Shown here: piece by piece, positions 22,543-31,613 of the stretch | How positions within the stretch are numbered: position 1 is the stretch's first letter | How the letters are laid out: the number at the start of each line of letters is the position of its first letter | DNA from: Plantago ovata | Taxonomy: Eukaryota; Streptophyta; Magnoliopsida; Lamiales; Plantaginaceae | Direction: 5' to 3' | DNA: 64,000 nt | NCBI GenBank assembly: GCA_028274465.1 | Contig: CM051457.1 | Coordinates: 64,976,899 to 65,040,898, forward strand | Made by a program: the position numbers and the translations under genes | The notes under the pieces: generated by a model | Told to the model about the DNA's origin: nothing | Databases searched by the model: none | The model's input: the letters and a program-made list of their open reading frames with translations, nothing else

Positions 22543-23985
22543 TTATACACAGTCCTTCTTGTAATCTTCAAGTAGCTTACGGACTTCAAGTTGAATAATT
22601 CTTGCATTCTTGCAGGCAGTATAATGATGGTTTTCACCATTCATCTCTTTGTAGTGTATTACCAACAATTGCATGCCCCAATTGCTAGCATGTAGAAGTT
22701 GAATGTCTGAAATACCCTTGTTGGCATGAATCTTCCTTAACCAGAGAAGATCTTCTTCTTGATCCTTGGCAGTGAGATAAAAATACTCATAAGGAATCAA
22801 GCCATATTTCTTTTTCGACTTCTTGGTTATAGGATCACTATAGTAAGTAACATCCATCGGCTTGATTAAATCAGGCTCTTGCTTCATCTTCTTGCTGATT
22901 GAAGTTCTTCTTACCAAAATTTCTAAGTTCAGCCATTTTATAGCTATGTTCCATGGGTAGGAAGGAGGATCCCTTTCTTTTCTTGTGACTTTTAATTCAA
23001 TCCAAGTGTACATTTGATTCAGTACAGCAGTTGGAAAGAAGTCATTGGCCAAAATATCTTCCAGCTTTATGATCCACCAACAATGGAGGTTTCTGATCAC
23101 GTTCTGAGTGGTTTCCTCATTGCTGGTCTTTGTGTAATCAATGCCAGTGCCAATGGCAATGTTAGATAGCCTTCTTTCTTCCTGTCTTTGCTTTCTTCTT
23201 CTTGACTTGGCATTTTCATGATCTTTTGCTGAAGATCTGGAGTCAGAAGAGAAGTGTTTTGATTGGCCAGATGGAGTTAAGGCAGAAAGAGGCTTGGCCC
23301 TTATAGCTTGAGCTATTGTTTGGTCATCATCATTATCATCATCTTCATTCATGTCTTGATGACTTTTAGTGTGACAGAATTCTTGAGTATCAGCAGAAGT
23401 TCTTCTCCTTTTAGGATTTGTTGAACTTCTCCCAGAATCTGTTTCAGCTCTTTTCTTAGAACTTTGCTCTATTTCAGCAAGAGGTTCTCTGGGAGGTGGT
23501 CCAGGCAGCTTTAATGGTGCTTCAGCTTCAGAGGGATTAGTTGATTTGTCTCTTGAAGACATTCTTTTTCTAGAATCTTCCCCCTTAGACATGGATTGCA
23601 TCATCGGTCTGATGTGTAAAGAGAAAAACTCATTGCAGTTTTCAGCAAGAGTACTTAGGCCGTTGTATTTCAGAATCATGTCTTGCTGATCTGTAGTTAT
23701 CTTAGACATTTCTTCTTTAATAAAAGCCAGATTCTCCTCATGACTGTGCTCATTGTTGACTTTTTCTTCAAGTCTAGCCTGAGCCTTTGTCAATGCGCTT
23801 TTAGCAAGCTTGAGTGTCTAACTGACATCATCTTCATAGCTTTTGTGATGTACACTAAAGTCTTTCTGAGCTATGGTAAGTGTAGTAGTGTGTCTCAGAA
23901 CCGTAGTCAGTATTTTGCCAATGTGGAGTGGACTCTCAGCAAGCAAGGCATCATGCTCTTCTTGGCATGCTTTGTGAACAGCCAT
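22543..23985 (-). pseudogene. Accessory ORF region of SIRE-like element, C-terminal part
   Basis: A long minus-strand frame (416 aa at 22543-23793, preceded by a further piece to 23985). The first half is Ser/Glu/Lys-rich with acidic DDDNDDD stretches. The C-terminal half is more globular, with WWIIKLEDILANDFFPTAVL, YTWIELKVTRKERDPPSYPW and DVTYYSDPITKKSKKKYG. I do not recognise a domain. By position it is the end of the Sirevirus-type post-pol ORF. It is separated from its upstream part by the element at 23986-35192. It is a fossil. Confidence 0.65.
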
Positions 23986-25380
23986 TGATGAACGTATTTT
24001 TGACGCGTTCATCTTGTCTTTTTTACCTTCTTTTGCTATCTTCTAGCCTTGTTTTTTGGTTAGTTTTGTAGAATAGTGTCACGTTTTGTGTTTTCTGCAT
24101 TTTCAGGCACTTAGGTACGAAACGGCATTTTTGGAGCTAAAAACGAGCCTTTTTGATGGAAAAGATGGCCCCGTTGAAGTTCCCCAATCTCCGTGGCTTG
24201 TTGTTCGTAAGTGTTTGAGCTTCAATTAGAGTCCAAGGCACCCGAGGGCCATGCGAGGGCAAAAAGATTGAGTTTGAAGACAAAAATCTACCCAGGAGCC
24301 AAGCTAAGCGCCTGGAATAGTGAAGCGCTCCGCTTCAATTTCCAGGAGCTTTGGCACAGAAGCCAAGCGAAGCGCTTTGAGTGCCCGAAGCGCTTCGCTT
24401 GCCAAGCGCTCCGCTTGACTTCTCCAAGCGGTCCGCTTGGCAGCGGTTACGTTTTCGGATTTTCCTTCTTAGATCTGATCTTTGATCATTTTTTGAATAT
24501 CTTGTGAACTGTAACTTCGTTTTGGAGAGCTCCTAAGCCCCAAAACTCAGAGAAAACTCAAATTACATTGTATTTTAGCTTGGGATTCAAGGTTTTGATT
24601 GGGATTCATCCTTTCTAATCATCTACGGAGAGGTTTTCTTTGCTTTCCACCGTTTAGTGACAGCATTGGTGGTAACTTGTATCACTCTCTTGTCTTGTAG
24701 TTTGATATGATGTATTCTAATTATTATTCATATGAATTGATGTCTATGTTGATGAATATGAGTAGCTAAATGTTTTGTGTTGGTGGTAGAATGTAGAATA
24801 TGCATGCTATGGGTTATGTCTATGCTTACATGAGATTGTGATTCAATCTTGCTGCAAATTTCTTCATATGATTCTTAGTTGCCTATAAAATATATTCGAA
24901 TTGAGTATAGTGACAAACTCTTGGTCAGTGAAAGCTATAGGATTGTATGTTATAGATTTGCAGCATGCTAGATAAATGGTGTTGGTGACAAGCACTTCTA
25001 AAGTATTGATAGTGATCTTTTATGATGTGTGTCTTAAAGTTGCCTAGACGAGTTGCTTAGCAGACTTGATCGAAGGTTTTACGCACTGAAATTGTGAGCA
25101 TATTCGTAATCCATGCATGTGTATTTGATTTCTACCACCAACTGTTTTCCAAACATGATTTACAACAATCTGATTTCTCGTTGCTATTGTTCAAAGGAAA
25201 CGATTCTCTAAACATTTGAATTCGTTGACTGAAATTACTTGCAAAAACCTCAAGCAAAGCCACGTTAGGTCCCGAGAGAATGACACTCGGGGACAACTTG
25301 CCATTGCACTCTAGTTTGTGTAGTGATAAGTGTTCTTAGGCTTTTAAACAAATTTAATTGGTGAAAAAACAACATCATCA
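23986..25380 (+). mobile_element. 5' LTR (1395 bp)
   Basis: It begins TGATGAACGTATTTTTGACG and ends AACATCATCA and is followed by the primer site. A palindrome array lies at about 24296-24440. Near the 3' end is the inverted repeat CCCGAG...CTCGGG (25271-25291) conserved in all related LTRs. Confidence 0.95.
24322..24440 (+). repeat. Palindrome array in 5' LTR
   Basis: Examples are GAAGCG-CTC-CGCTTC (24322-24336) and CCAAGCG-GTC-CGCTTGG (24424-24440), with further copies between them. Arms are 6-7 bp around a 3-base centre. Equivalent arrays occur at 32698-32845 and 34498-34650. Confidence 0.9.
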
Positions 25381-25383
25381 ATT

Positions 25384-25401
25384 TGGCGCCGTTGCCGGGG
25401 A
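25384..25401 (+). other. Primer binding site, tRNA-Asp type
   Basis: TGGCGCCGTTGCCGGGGA, three bases after the LTR, exactly matches the Athila-type complement of the plant tRNA-Asp 3' end. Confidence 0.92.
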
Positions 25402-25523
25402 CTTAACTCCTTTGGTTGGTGTTTTTGTTTTGGTTTTTTCAGCCAACATCTCTTCTTTGTCTCATTTCTGTTTTTGTTTCTTTTTGCTTGAGATACTCAC
25501 TATCTTGTATTTCAGGTGAGTGC

Positions 25524-26540
25524 ATGCCTAGAACCCAAACGGGTGGACCTATTATTGAACCTTTTGTAGACGAGATCGATCGTTTATTTCAAAGGAGAAG
25601 GAGGAATTTGAATCTCGAGTTTAAAGGAGTAGCATCTAGAGCTCGGGAAGAGTCTTCTTCTTATCTTTTGGAGCCAATTCTTGAATCTGTTTACTTGGAA
25701 GGTGAAATGGCGGAGAGACCTATACGTACACTTACTAAGCCTACGATTGGGGCTAGAGGACCAGCAATTGTCCTCAATGATGCCACAAGGAACTTGGAGA
25801 TCAAGAATCACATGTTCCAACAACCCCCCAAATTCTATGGGATGGCTAATGAGGACGTGATAGGGTACTTGAATGAGCTCGAGAACTTTGTTCTCCATCT
25901 TGGGCGGCCAGGAGCTGGTGTTACAGATGATGATCTCCGCATGAAGGTCTTTTCTATGGGGCTAGGCGATCGTGCAAAGGCTTGGCTCAATACTTTGGAG
26001 GTCGGGTCTTTGACAACATGGGATCTATGTTTCGACAAGTTCATGGAGCGTTACTACCCCGCTTCCAAGACAATGGCTATGAAGAGCCAAATTATCTCCT
26101 TCGAGCAGAGGTACGATGAGCCTTTCCACGAGGCCTATGATCGTTTCATGGGGTTGCATCATCGATGCCCACATAACGGGTATGATAAAGGTCAGCTTCT
26201 CCAATTCTTTTACAATGGTTTACATCCTGAGATTCAATCTCAAGTGGATAGTATTTGTGGAGGAAGTATGGGGGAGTTGCTTCCTTCTCAAGCCCAAGTG
26301 AAGCTGGACATGATGTATCGGAATTCCCAAAACCGGAATGTGAGGGCTCGTGTGCTCCAAAAGGAGCAAAGAGGTGAGGCCAAGGTAGTAGTGGAACAAA
26401 ATGCCTTCGATGGGTTCGCCCATGAAGTGAAGCAAGCTTTGAGGCAAAGCGTTCCTTCTCCTTCTACGGAAGTTTGTGGTGTGTGCAAGAACTATGGGCA
26501 CCCGGCCTACTTATGCCGTTCTGAATTTGCTAGAGAGTAA
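25524..26540 (+). pseudogene. gag: gag of the 23986 element
   Basis: From the ATG at 25524 (MPRTQTGGPIIEPFVDEIDR), about 125 bp past the primer site, a 338-aa gag is encoded. The capsid-like retrotransposon gag domain (about residues 110-270) contains MGLGDRAKAWLNTLEVGSLT, FDKFMERYYPASKTMAMKSQ and the CPHNGYDKGQLLQFFYNGL block. A CCHC zinc knuckle CGVCKNYGHPAYLC at about residues 315-328 should bind the packaged RNA. An open frame extends upstream of this ATG, but the chosen start matches the gag start of the 4664 element (MPHTRSAG). The protease follows as the next ORF. Confidence 0.9.
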
Positions 26541-26603
26541 TATATCACGAACGATGTCCGTCAAGAAGTATATGCTGCTCAGGGAGAGCAAGTAGTTGGA
26601 GAT

Positions 26604-27815
26604 GTGAACTACGGGCAAGGTTATGGCAATGTGAGGCCACAAAACCGTGGACCCCGAGGTGGGTACCAGAATCAAGGCAACCGTGGTTATTTTCATAACT
26701 CGGATCAAAATGCCTATGGGCCTAATCAAGATAGAAGTCGTCTCAGCTATGGGAACAATTGGTATGAAGGAACACCGCCTTCTAATCCTACACCTCCACC
26801 TCAGGTTGCTAGTTCGGGACCACAAGGTGGAGGGGTGCTTCCTTCACCTCTTGTCTCTTCACTCAATGATCTGGTTATGAAGACGAACAAATTCATGGAG
26901 CATTACTATCGTAATGAGGCTACTAACAATCAACGCTTTGAGAAGCTTGAGGCTAGTAGTAGCAACCTCCATAAGAAGCTACAAGAGCTTATAGATCGAG
27001 GGGCGAGTAGGGAGCAAGGGAAGTTTCCCGGAAACACGGAGAAGGCTATGGCCATAACCGTGGTGACTGATTTGCCCGTGGAGATCACGGTTGTGAGAGA
27101 CAATGCACTAGTTGAGGTGCCAAGTTGCAAGATAACTGAAACTTGCAAGGTGAGTGAGGAGGTTGAGACTCCTAAGGTGGTTATGGAAGAGGAAGTTGTC
27201 GCACAATCTGATGCGATAGTTGAAGAGGTGAAAGAAAACTCATCGTCTGAGGATGAGATGGTGGATATGATGGAAGTGCCCATCCAAGAGAGCTTCGATG
27301 TTGAAATCGGCTTGGGGAAGAAGGATGGAATAGTGGCAACTCTAGACACGGGAGCGGGGGTGAATGTTATACCCTTGAACGTGTATGAAGATTCGGGTTT
27401 GTCTGGATTGAGACCTATGAAATGCATGGTGCAATTAGCGGATGGGTCCATGAAAAAGCCGTTGGGTGTGATTGAGAACTTGGCGGTAAGAGTCGCCGGT
27501 GTAGAGGTCAAGACGAACTTCATCGTCATGCCTACATCCTCCGCAAAGCTCAAGGATGTGGTTCTTTTGGGTAGAGCCTTCATCAACAAAGTACATATGG
27601 TGATAGACATGTACCGTCGTACATGTAGCTTCGAGGTAAATGGCAAGCAACATACGTTGCGAGCCATAGTTAATTCATGTGCTTATGTTGATACTAACGA
27701 ACTTGTAGGATACTTTGGTACTCTTTATGTTCGTCAAGATGTGCAGGGACTTGGTCCTTTGAAGAGTACTTGGACGGGGAAGTCTAGTACCCGATGCAAA
27801 ATTGATCCCGCATGA
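26604..27815 (+). pseudogene. pro: Protease ORF of the 23986 element
   Basis: This 403-aa ORF has a Gly/Asn/Gln-rich N-terminal tail of gag character (NRGPRGGYQNQGNRGYFHNS), a coiled-coil-like segment (about residues 85-135), an acidic linker and a retropepsin domain from about residue 245. The active-site motif is ATLDTGAGVNVIPLNVYE, then VQLADGSMKKPLGV, then the C-terminal VVLLGRAFINKVHMVIDMYR. It processes Gag inside particles in this family. It stops without any RT, as in the 4664 and 51278 elements, which argues that the gag-protease-only layout is ancestral to the group rather than a local loss. Confidence 0.9.
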
Positions 27816-28981
27816 GCTAAGATGAGTCGAGCCAACGACTTTTAAAAGAAGGCGCTTCTCGGGAGGTAACCCGAGGTTGTAGGTAATTGCATGTAGATTA
27901 GAAGCACGTTTAAAATTTTGTTTCATTGTTTAGACAAGGTTTTTGGGGTGAAAATTTAGCAAAAGTTGAAAAAAAATGGATTTGGGAGCTTCAGGTCCCA
28001 AGCGAACCGCTTGGAAAGCCCAAGCGGTCCGCTTAGATTTCCAGTAAGAATCCCATTCTTACTGGAAATCCAAGCGAAGCGCTTGGCGCGCCCAAGCGGT
28101 CCGCTTGAATTTCCAGTAGGAATGAAAATTCCTACTGGAAATCCAAGTGGAACGCTTGGGAGTTCCCAAGCGGACCGCTTGCCAAGCGCTTCGCTTGGGA
28201 CTTCCAAGCGCTTCGCTTGGCTTTCCTTAAGAAAGCAAGCGGGGCACTTGAGATTCGAAGCCCCCCCACTTCGTTTTCTTCCTCCATTGCCGATTTTGCA
28301 CCCCAAAAATCTCAATCTCTCTCAATTCTCCACCAATTCTTGATTTCATGTGCATTTTACAAAGCCCATCACCTCCTCTATCATCTACACCGATCAAATT
28401 TCACGTTTGAAGCATCCATAACAAGGAATCAAAGGTACCTCTCATGAACCCTAACTTTCTTGAATTTGGGATTTTATCTTAATTAGCTTCAATTGTGTTA
28501 TGCATTGGTGAATTATAGTTTGATAATGATTATTGAGCATGTTTCTTACTAGATGTGATGTCTAAATTCGAATTTTGCTCCTCTTGATTTATGATGAACT
28601 CTAGTGCTCGAATTTTTGCTATGTAATTGTTTGATGATTGTTAGCCTTGAATTTGAGTTATGTTATGATTCGAATTTTTGCTATGAAATTGTTTGATGAT
28701 TGTTAGCCTTGAATTTGAGTTATGTTATGATTATGGTGATGTTGTGATTGCATGAGAATGTGTTGGATTGGTTGGGTAATTTAATTGGAGAGTTTGTTTT
28801 CTTGGTTTAGATTCGTATGGATTTATCGTAACGAAGTGTTAAAGCTTCTCGATTTGTTCATATGAACTTTAGCAAGCCTTCAAACTCACCATGAGATTAC
28901 TTGAGTGAGTATTGGAGTCTAGGAGTCGAGTCTAAGTCTCATTGTCTTTTGAAGTTATCTAATAAGATTATTTTAGGTACA
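27816..28981 (+). other. Palindrome-rich leader of the second ORF
   Basis: Non-coding. The stretch 27998-28220 alternates short palindromes with two long hairpins. A pyrimidine-rich leader follows, then donor-like AATCAAAG/GTACCTCTC at about 28436, an AT-rich intron-like stretch with a direct repeat of about 60 bp (28610-28735), and acceptor-like TTATTTTAG/GTACA just before the ATG at 28982. This suggests that the second ORF is expressed from a spliced or separate transcript. Confidence 0.6.
27998..28220 (+). repeat. Alternating short palindromes and long hairpins
   Basis: Short units include CCAAGCG-AAC-CGCTTGG (27998-28014) and CCAAGCG-AAG-CGCTTGG (28070-28086). Between them lie two long inverted repeats. 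One at 28036-28070 has 16-bp perfect arms and a CCC loop. One at 28109-28142 has 15-bp perfect arms and a GAAA loop. The two long hairpins differ by a matched A-to-G and T-to-C change in the two arms, so pairing is kept. Confidence 0.92.
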
Positions 28982-30172
28982 ATGGCATCAAGAAGAACCA
29001 AGAGATCAAGGGGAGAAGGGACCTCGAGTGCCCAACAAACGGCCACACCCGGCGAGCATCGCCAATTGGGGAGGGCAAGGCAATTCGAAGCGAGTTTCCA
29101 TGCCCACAAGCACACGTACATCTCTGAGAGGAGCATTCGCCTCACAGCTGGTGAGAGCCAGTTGGATGGTGCCAGAGAGCTCAACAAGCTCATTACTGAG
29201 CGAGGCTGGAAGTACTATGGCGAGGTCATGCCAAATTGGGACCAAGCAGTAGTGGAGGATTTCTACATTGCCTTCACGGACTACAATGAACGGACCGGTG
29301 AGGTTCCCGTCCGCGGTGTTGGGGTCGAGTTTACTCCTTTGAGCATCACTAGCTTCATCATGCGATTGGATAGGCCACTGATGCGGGATCCAAACCGCCG
29401 ACCTGCAATCCACGAGAGATTTGATCCCGCGGAGCTCTATGTCTACGACCGGGAGTCTGATCACTACCCCATGGAGGTACTGAATGGCATTACCGTGGAC
29501 GATTATGAATTGCCTGATGAGCCACCCCGGATTTTGCGCCACAACGATCTCACATTCGAGGAAAGGATGATGTTGAAGTTCGTTCAAGCCAATCTGATCC
29601 CTAGCACACATGATTCTGAGGTTCAGTCCTATTACGGAGTCCTAGTCCATGCTCTCTTGCATGATTTGCCTCTCACTCCTGGCGTCGTCATCTTCGAGGA
29701 ATTCAAGCGCCGCCGTAATGCCAACCGGAAGCTTGCCTTTGGTAACTTGATCACGGCCATGTGCAAGGAGGCCGGAGTTCTCGACCTCGTACTGGACAAG
29801 AAGCCGAAGAAGTCCATCAACATTGATACGTATAATGAGATGTACGGGACTTGGTGCGCTCAGCAAGGAGAACCCATGCAACCGAGGGTTACGCGCCATG
29901 TGATACCTCCTCCACCTCCGCCTACGGCCGGACAAGGGAGCTTCGACTTCTCGGGGTTCAACCAGATCTTGGTCGATCAGTTTGGTAGCTTCCAAACCAC
30001 CATGTTGGAGGCTCAGTCGACCCAGCTTACCGAGCAATTCCGGGGATTTGAGGAGCGCAAAGTCAAGAGGTGGGAGGACTTCCGTGTGATGGAGGAGCAG
30101 CGTTGGGATGATTACCAAGGGCGTGTAGATCAGCGTTGGGAGGCCGCTCGAGCAGAGGACACTAGGCGTTGA
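28982..30172 (+). CDS. Putative plant transposon protein domain ORF
   Basis: From ATG 28982, 396 aa are encoded: a basic Ser/Thr-rich N-terminus (MASRRTKRSRGEGTSSAQQT), then a globular domain with ERGWKYYGEVMPNWDQAVVE, FYIAFTDYNERTGEVPVRGV and an all-helical part (MMLKFVQANLIPSTHDSEVQ, YYGVLVHALLHDLPLTPGVV). This matches the 'putative plant transposon protein' family (Transposase_32, PF20167 from memory) found in gag-only and Athila-like plant elements. A Pro-rich linker and a long charged, Trp-containing coiled coil (EERKVKRWEDFRVMEEQRWD) end it. No catalytic function is established for this family. The ORF is intact. A longer open frame begins at 28901, but 28982 follows the acceptor-like site and encodes a typical start. 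Confidence 0.8.
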   Translation: MASRRTKRSRGEGTSSAQQTATPGEHRQLGRARQFEASFHAHKHTYISERSIRLTAGESQLDGARELNKLITERGWKYYGEVMPNWDQAVVEDFYIAFTDYNERTGEVPVRGVGVEFTPLSITSFIMRLDRPLMRDPNRRPAIHERFDPAELYVYDRESDHYPMEVLNGITVDDYELPDEPPRILRHNDLTFEERMMLKFVQANLIPSTHDSEVQSYYGVLVHALLHDLPLTPGVVIFEEFKRRRNANRKLAFGNLITAMCKEAGVLDLVLDKKPKKSINIDTYNEMYGTWCAQQGEPMQPRVTRHVIPPPPPPTAGQGSFDFSGFNQILVDQFGSFQTTMLEAQSTQLTEQFRGFEERKVKRWEDFRVMEEQRWDDYQGRVDQRWEAARAEDTRR

Positions 30173-31403
30173 AGAGCCCACCAGGAGGAGACGATGAACC
30201 GCTATGATGCCTTAGCTCGCCGAATTCCGGGGTACCCTTCCTATGATCAGACCGGTGGTAGTGGGAGTGACTTTCCTAACACCCCCTACGACCCCTACTC
30301 CTAGAGACACCAGCCGACAGGGGCCACATTTATCGGTAGTATTTGTATATTATCGTTATTTTGGCTTGTTTACTATTGTTGGTTGAAACTCTTTTCTTTT
30401 TGGTTTGGTTGTATGATGCTATGACTTATGACTCTTGTAATCTCTTTATTTGCTTTTGTAGTTGTGGCCTGTGTGCCTTTTGTCGTGATTAGTTTAGTCG
30501 AGTTTTTGTCTTGGTGCCTTAGGTGATTAAGATAGGAAAAAACATCGAAAATCTGGGAACAGGGCCAAGCGAAGCGCTTGGAAGGACCAAGCGGTCCGCT
30601 TCAAATTCCAGGAAGTTTTGCAACTTCCTGGAAATTCAAGCGGAGCGCCTGGAGCCTCCCAAGCGCTCCGCTTGACCAAGCGAACCGCTTGGCTCCCGCC
30701 AAGCGGTCCGCTTGGACCCTGTACCCAGATTTTCCTCGTTTTTTCCATTCTTCTCACCTTTGCGCACCCGTTTTCACTTGTTTCTTGAGTCCTTTCAGGT
30801 ACTACTCATATATAGGAGATTGGACACGAATCTTTATCTTAGGGAAGTGTACTTTCAATCCAATTTTTCCTTTTCTTTCAACTTTTCTTTGCTCGAGGAC
30901 GAGCAAAAGTTTAGGTTTGGGGAGGGGGTATTGGATTTTCAGTACTATATGCTTGTGTGGTTCGTACATGCCTGATTTTACTCAAGTTCATGTGATTTGT
31001 CGTGTTTTTTCAAATTTTTGCATGCATATCATCCCTAGATTAGTTGTTGCACGTTGTTGTGTGTTGAGTTTATTGCCATGTCTTTTGAACTTTTTTATTG
31101 AGTAGACTAAGTGTTTATGACCATTGATCATATGTTGCATCACTTTGCAAGTAGTTTGAGGCTTGTCTCGCTTGGTTTGTCACATTCGCATGTGCACTAG
31201 TGAAGCTTAGTAGTCTCGACATCACCTTGAGTGGTGTTTCTTCTGCTGCGGTTCGCGATGGCCTTATAAAATGATGCATGTTAGAGTCTATGGTTGTAAC
31301 CCGTGTACTTATGTACGTAAGAGGCGACAAGTTCTTCACCTCGATCAGAGATTGCCAAATGCCTAGGAAGGAGGTAGTGTGAGGTGTGCGATTCCTTGTA
31401 TTA
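30173..31403 (+). other. Spacer with second palindrome array
   Basis: No credible gene. Palindromes lie at 30565-30715, e.g. CCAAGCG-AAG-CGCTTGG (30565-30581) and CCAAGCG-GTC-CGCTTGG (30699-30715). A hairpin with 12-bp arms TTCCAGGAAGTT/AACTTCCTGGAA lies at 30606-30633. An acceptor-like TTTCAG/GTACT lies near 30798. The 30888-30907 stem and adjacent GGTTTGGGGAGGGGG follow. The rest is AT-rich and conserved with 53400-53800 and 6840-7200. Confidence 0.7.
30888..30930 (+). promoter_or_regulatory. Internal copy of the AGGA-loop stem and polypurine tract
   Basis: TTTGCTCG-AGGA-CGAGCAAA (30888-30907) followed by AGGTTTGGGGAGGGGG repeats the arrangement found beside the real polypurine tracts (TTGCTTG-AGGA-CAAGCAA). 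The inner base pair differs, C-G instead of T-A, and pairing is kept. It could be a second (central) plus-strand priming site or a duplicated old element end. Confidence 0.7.
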
Positions 31404-31613
31404 AACCTATTCTATCGAATAGGTTTGGGGAGGGGGTTGCTTCGTTGATCTTGTCTTCCGTCTTTGAGTCGTTGTAAAGTTTCCTTTTTCTTTTTCTTTT
31501 TGTTTTGTGTCCCAACCTATTCTTTCGAATAGGTTTGGGGAGGTGTCTTTGTAAGAGAGTCTTTCCTTTTTCTTTTCCGTCTTTGTGCTCAAACCTATTC
31601 TCTCGAATAGGTT
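31404..31613 (+). repeat. Three tetraloop hairpins, constant 9-bp stem
   Basis: Copies lie at 31404-31425, 31514-31535 and 31592-31613. Each has arms AACCTATTC and GAATAGGTT, with loops TATC, TTTC and TCTC, and each is followed by TGGGGAGG. The sequence between copies is unrelated, so they are not one simple tandem repeat. Confidence 0.92.

Noticed and set aside
24211-24507. Apparent protein frames through the palindrome arrays (also 32672-32947, 34477-34683, 27956-28343, 30578-31105)
   Set aside because: They are stop-free only because the GC-rich palindromes lack stops; they repeat Ala/Leu/Arg/Pro words and lie in LTR or spacer.
26930-27667. Long antisense reading frame (245 aa) opposite the protease ORF
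   Set aside because: It mirrors the codon pattern of the true protease frame on the plus strand and has no domain of its own.
27998-28220. CRISPR-like array, because short near-identical palindromic units alternate with other sequence
   Set aside because: Plant retroelement context, no constant spacer length, spacers are themselves hairpins, and no cas genes.
29006-29611. Antisense 201-aa frame opposite the plant-transposon-protein ORF
   Set aside because: Shadow of the plus-strand ORF; no start context or recognisable domain.
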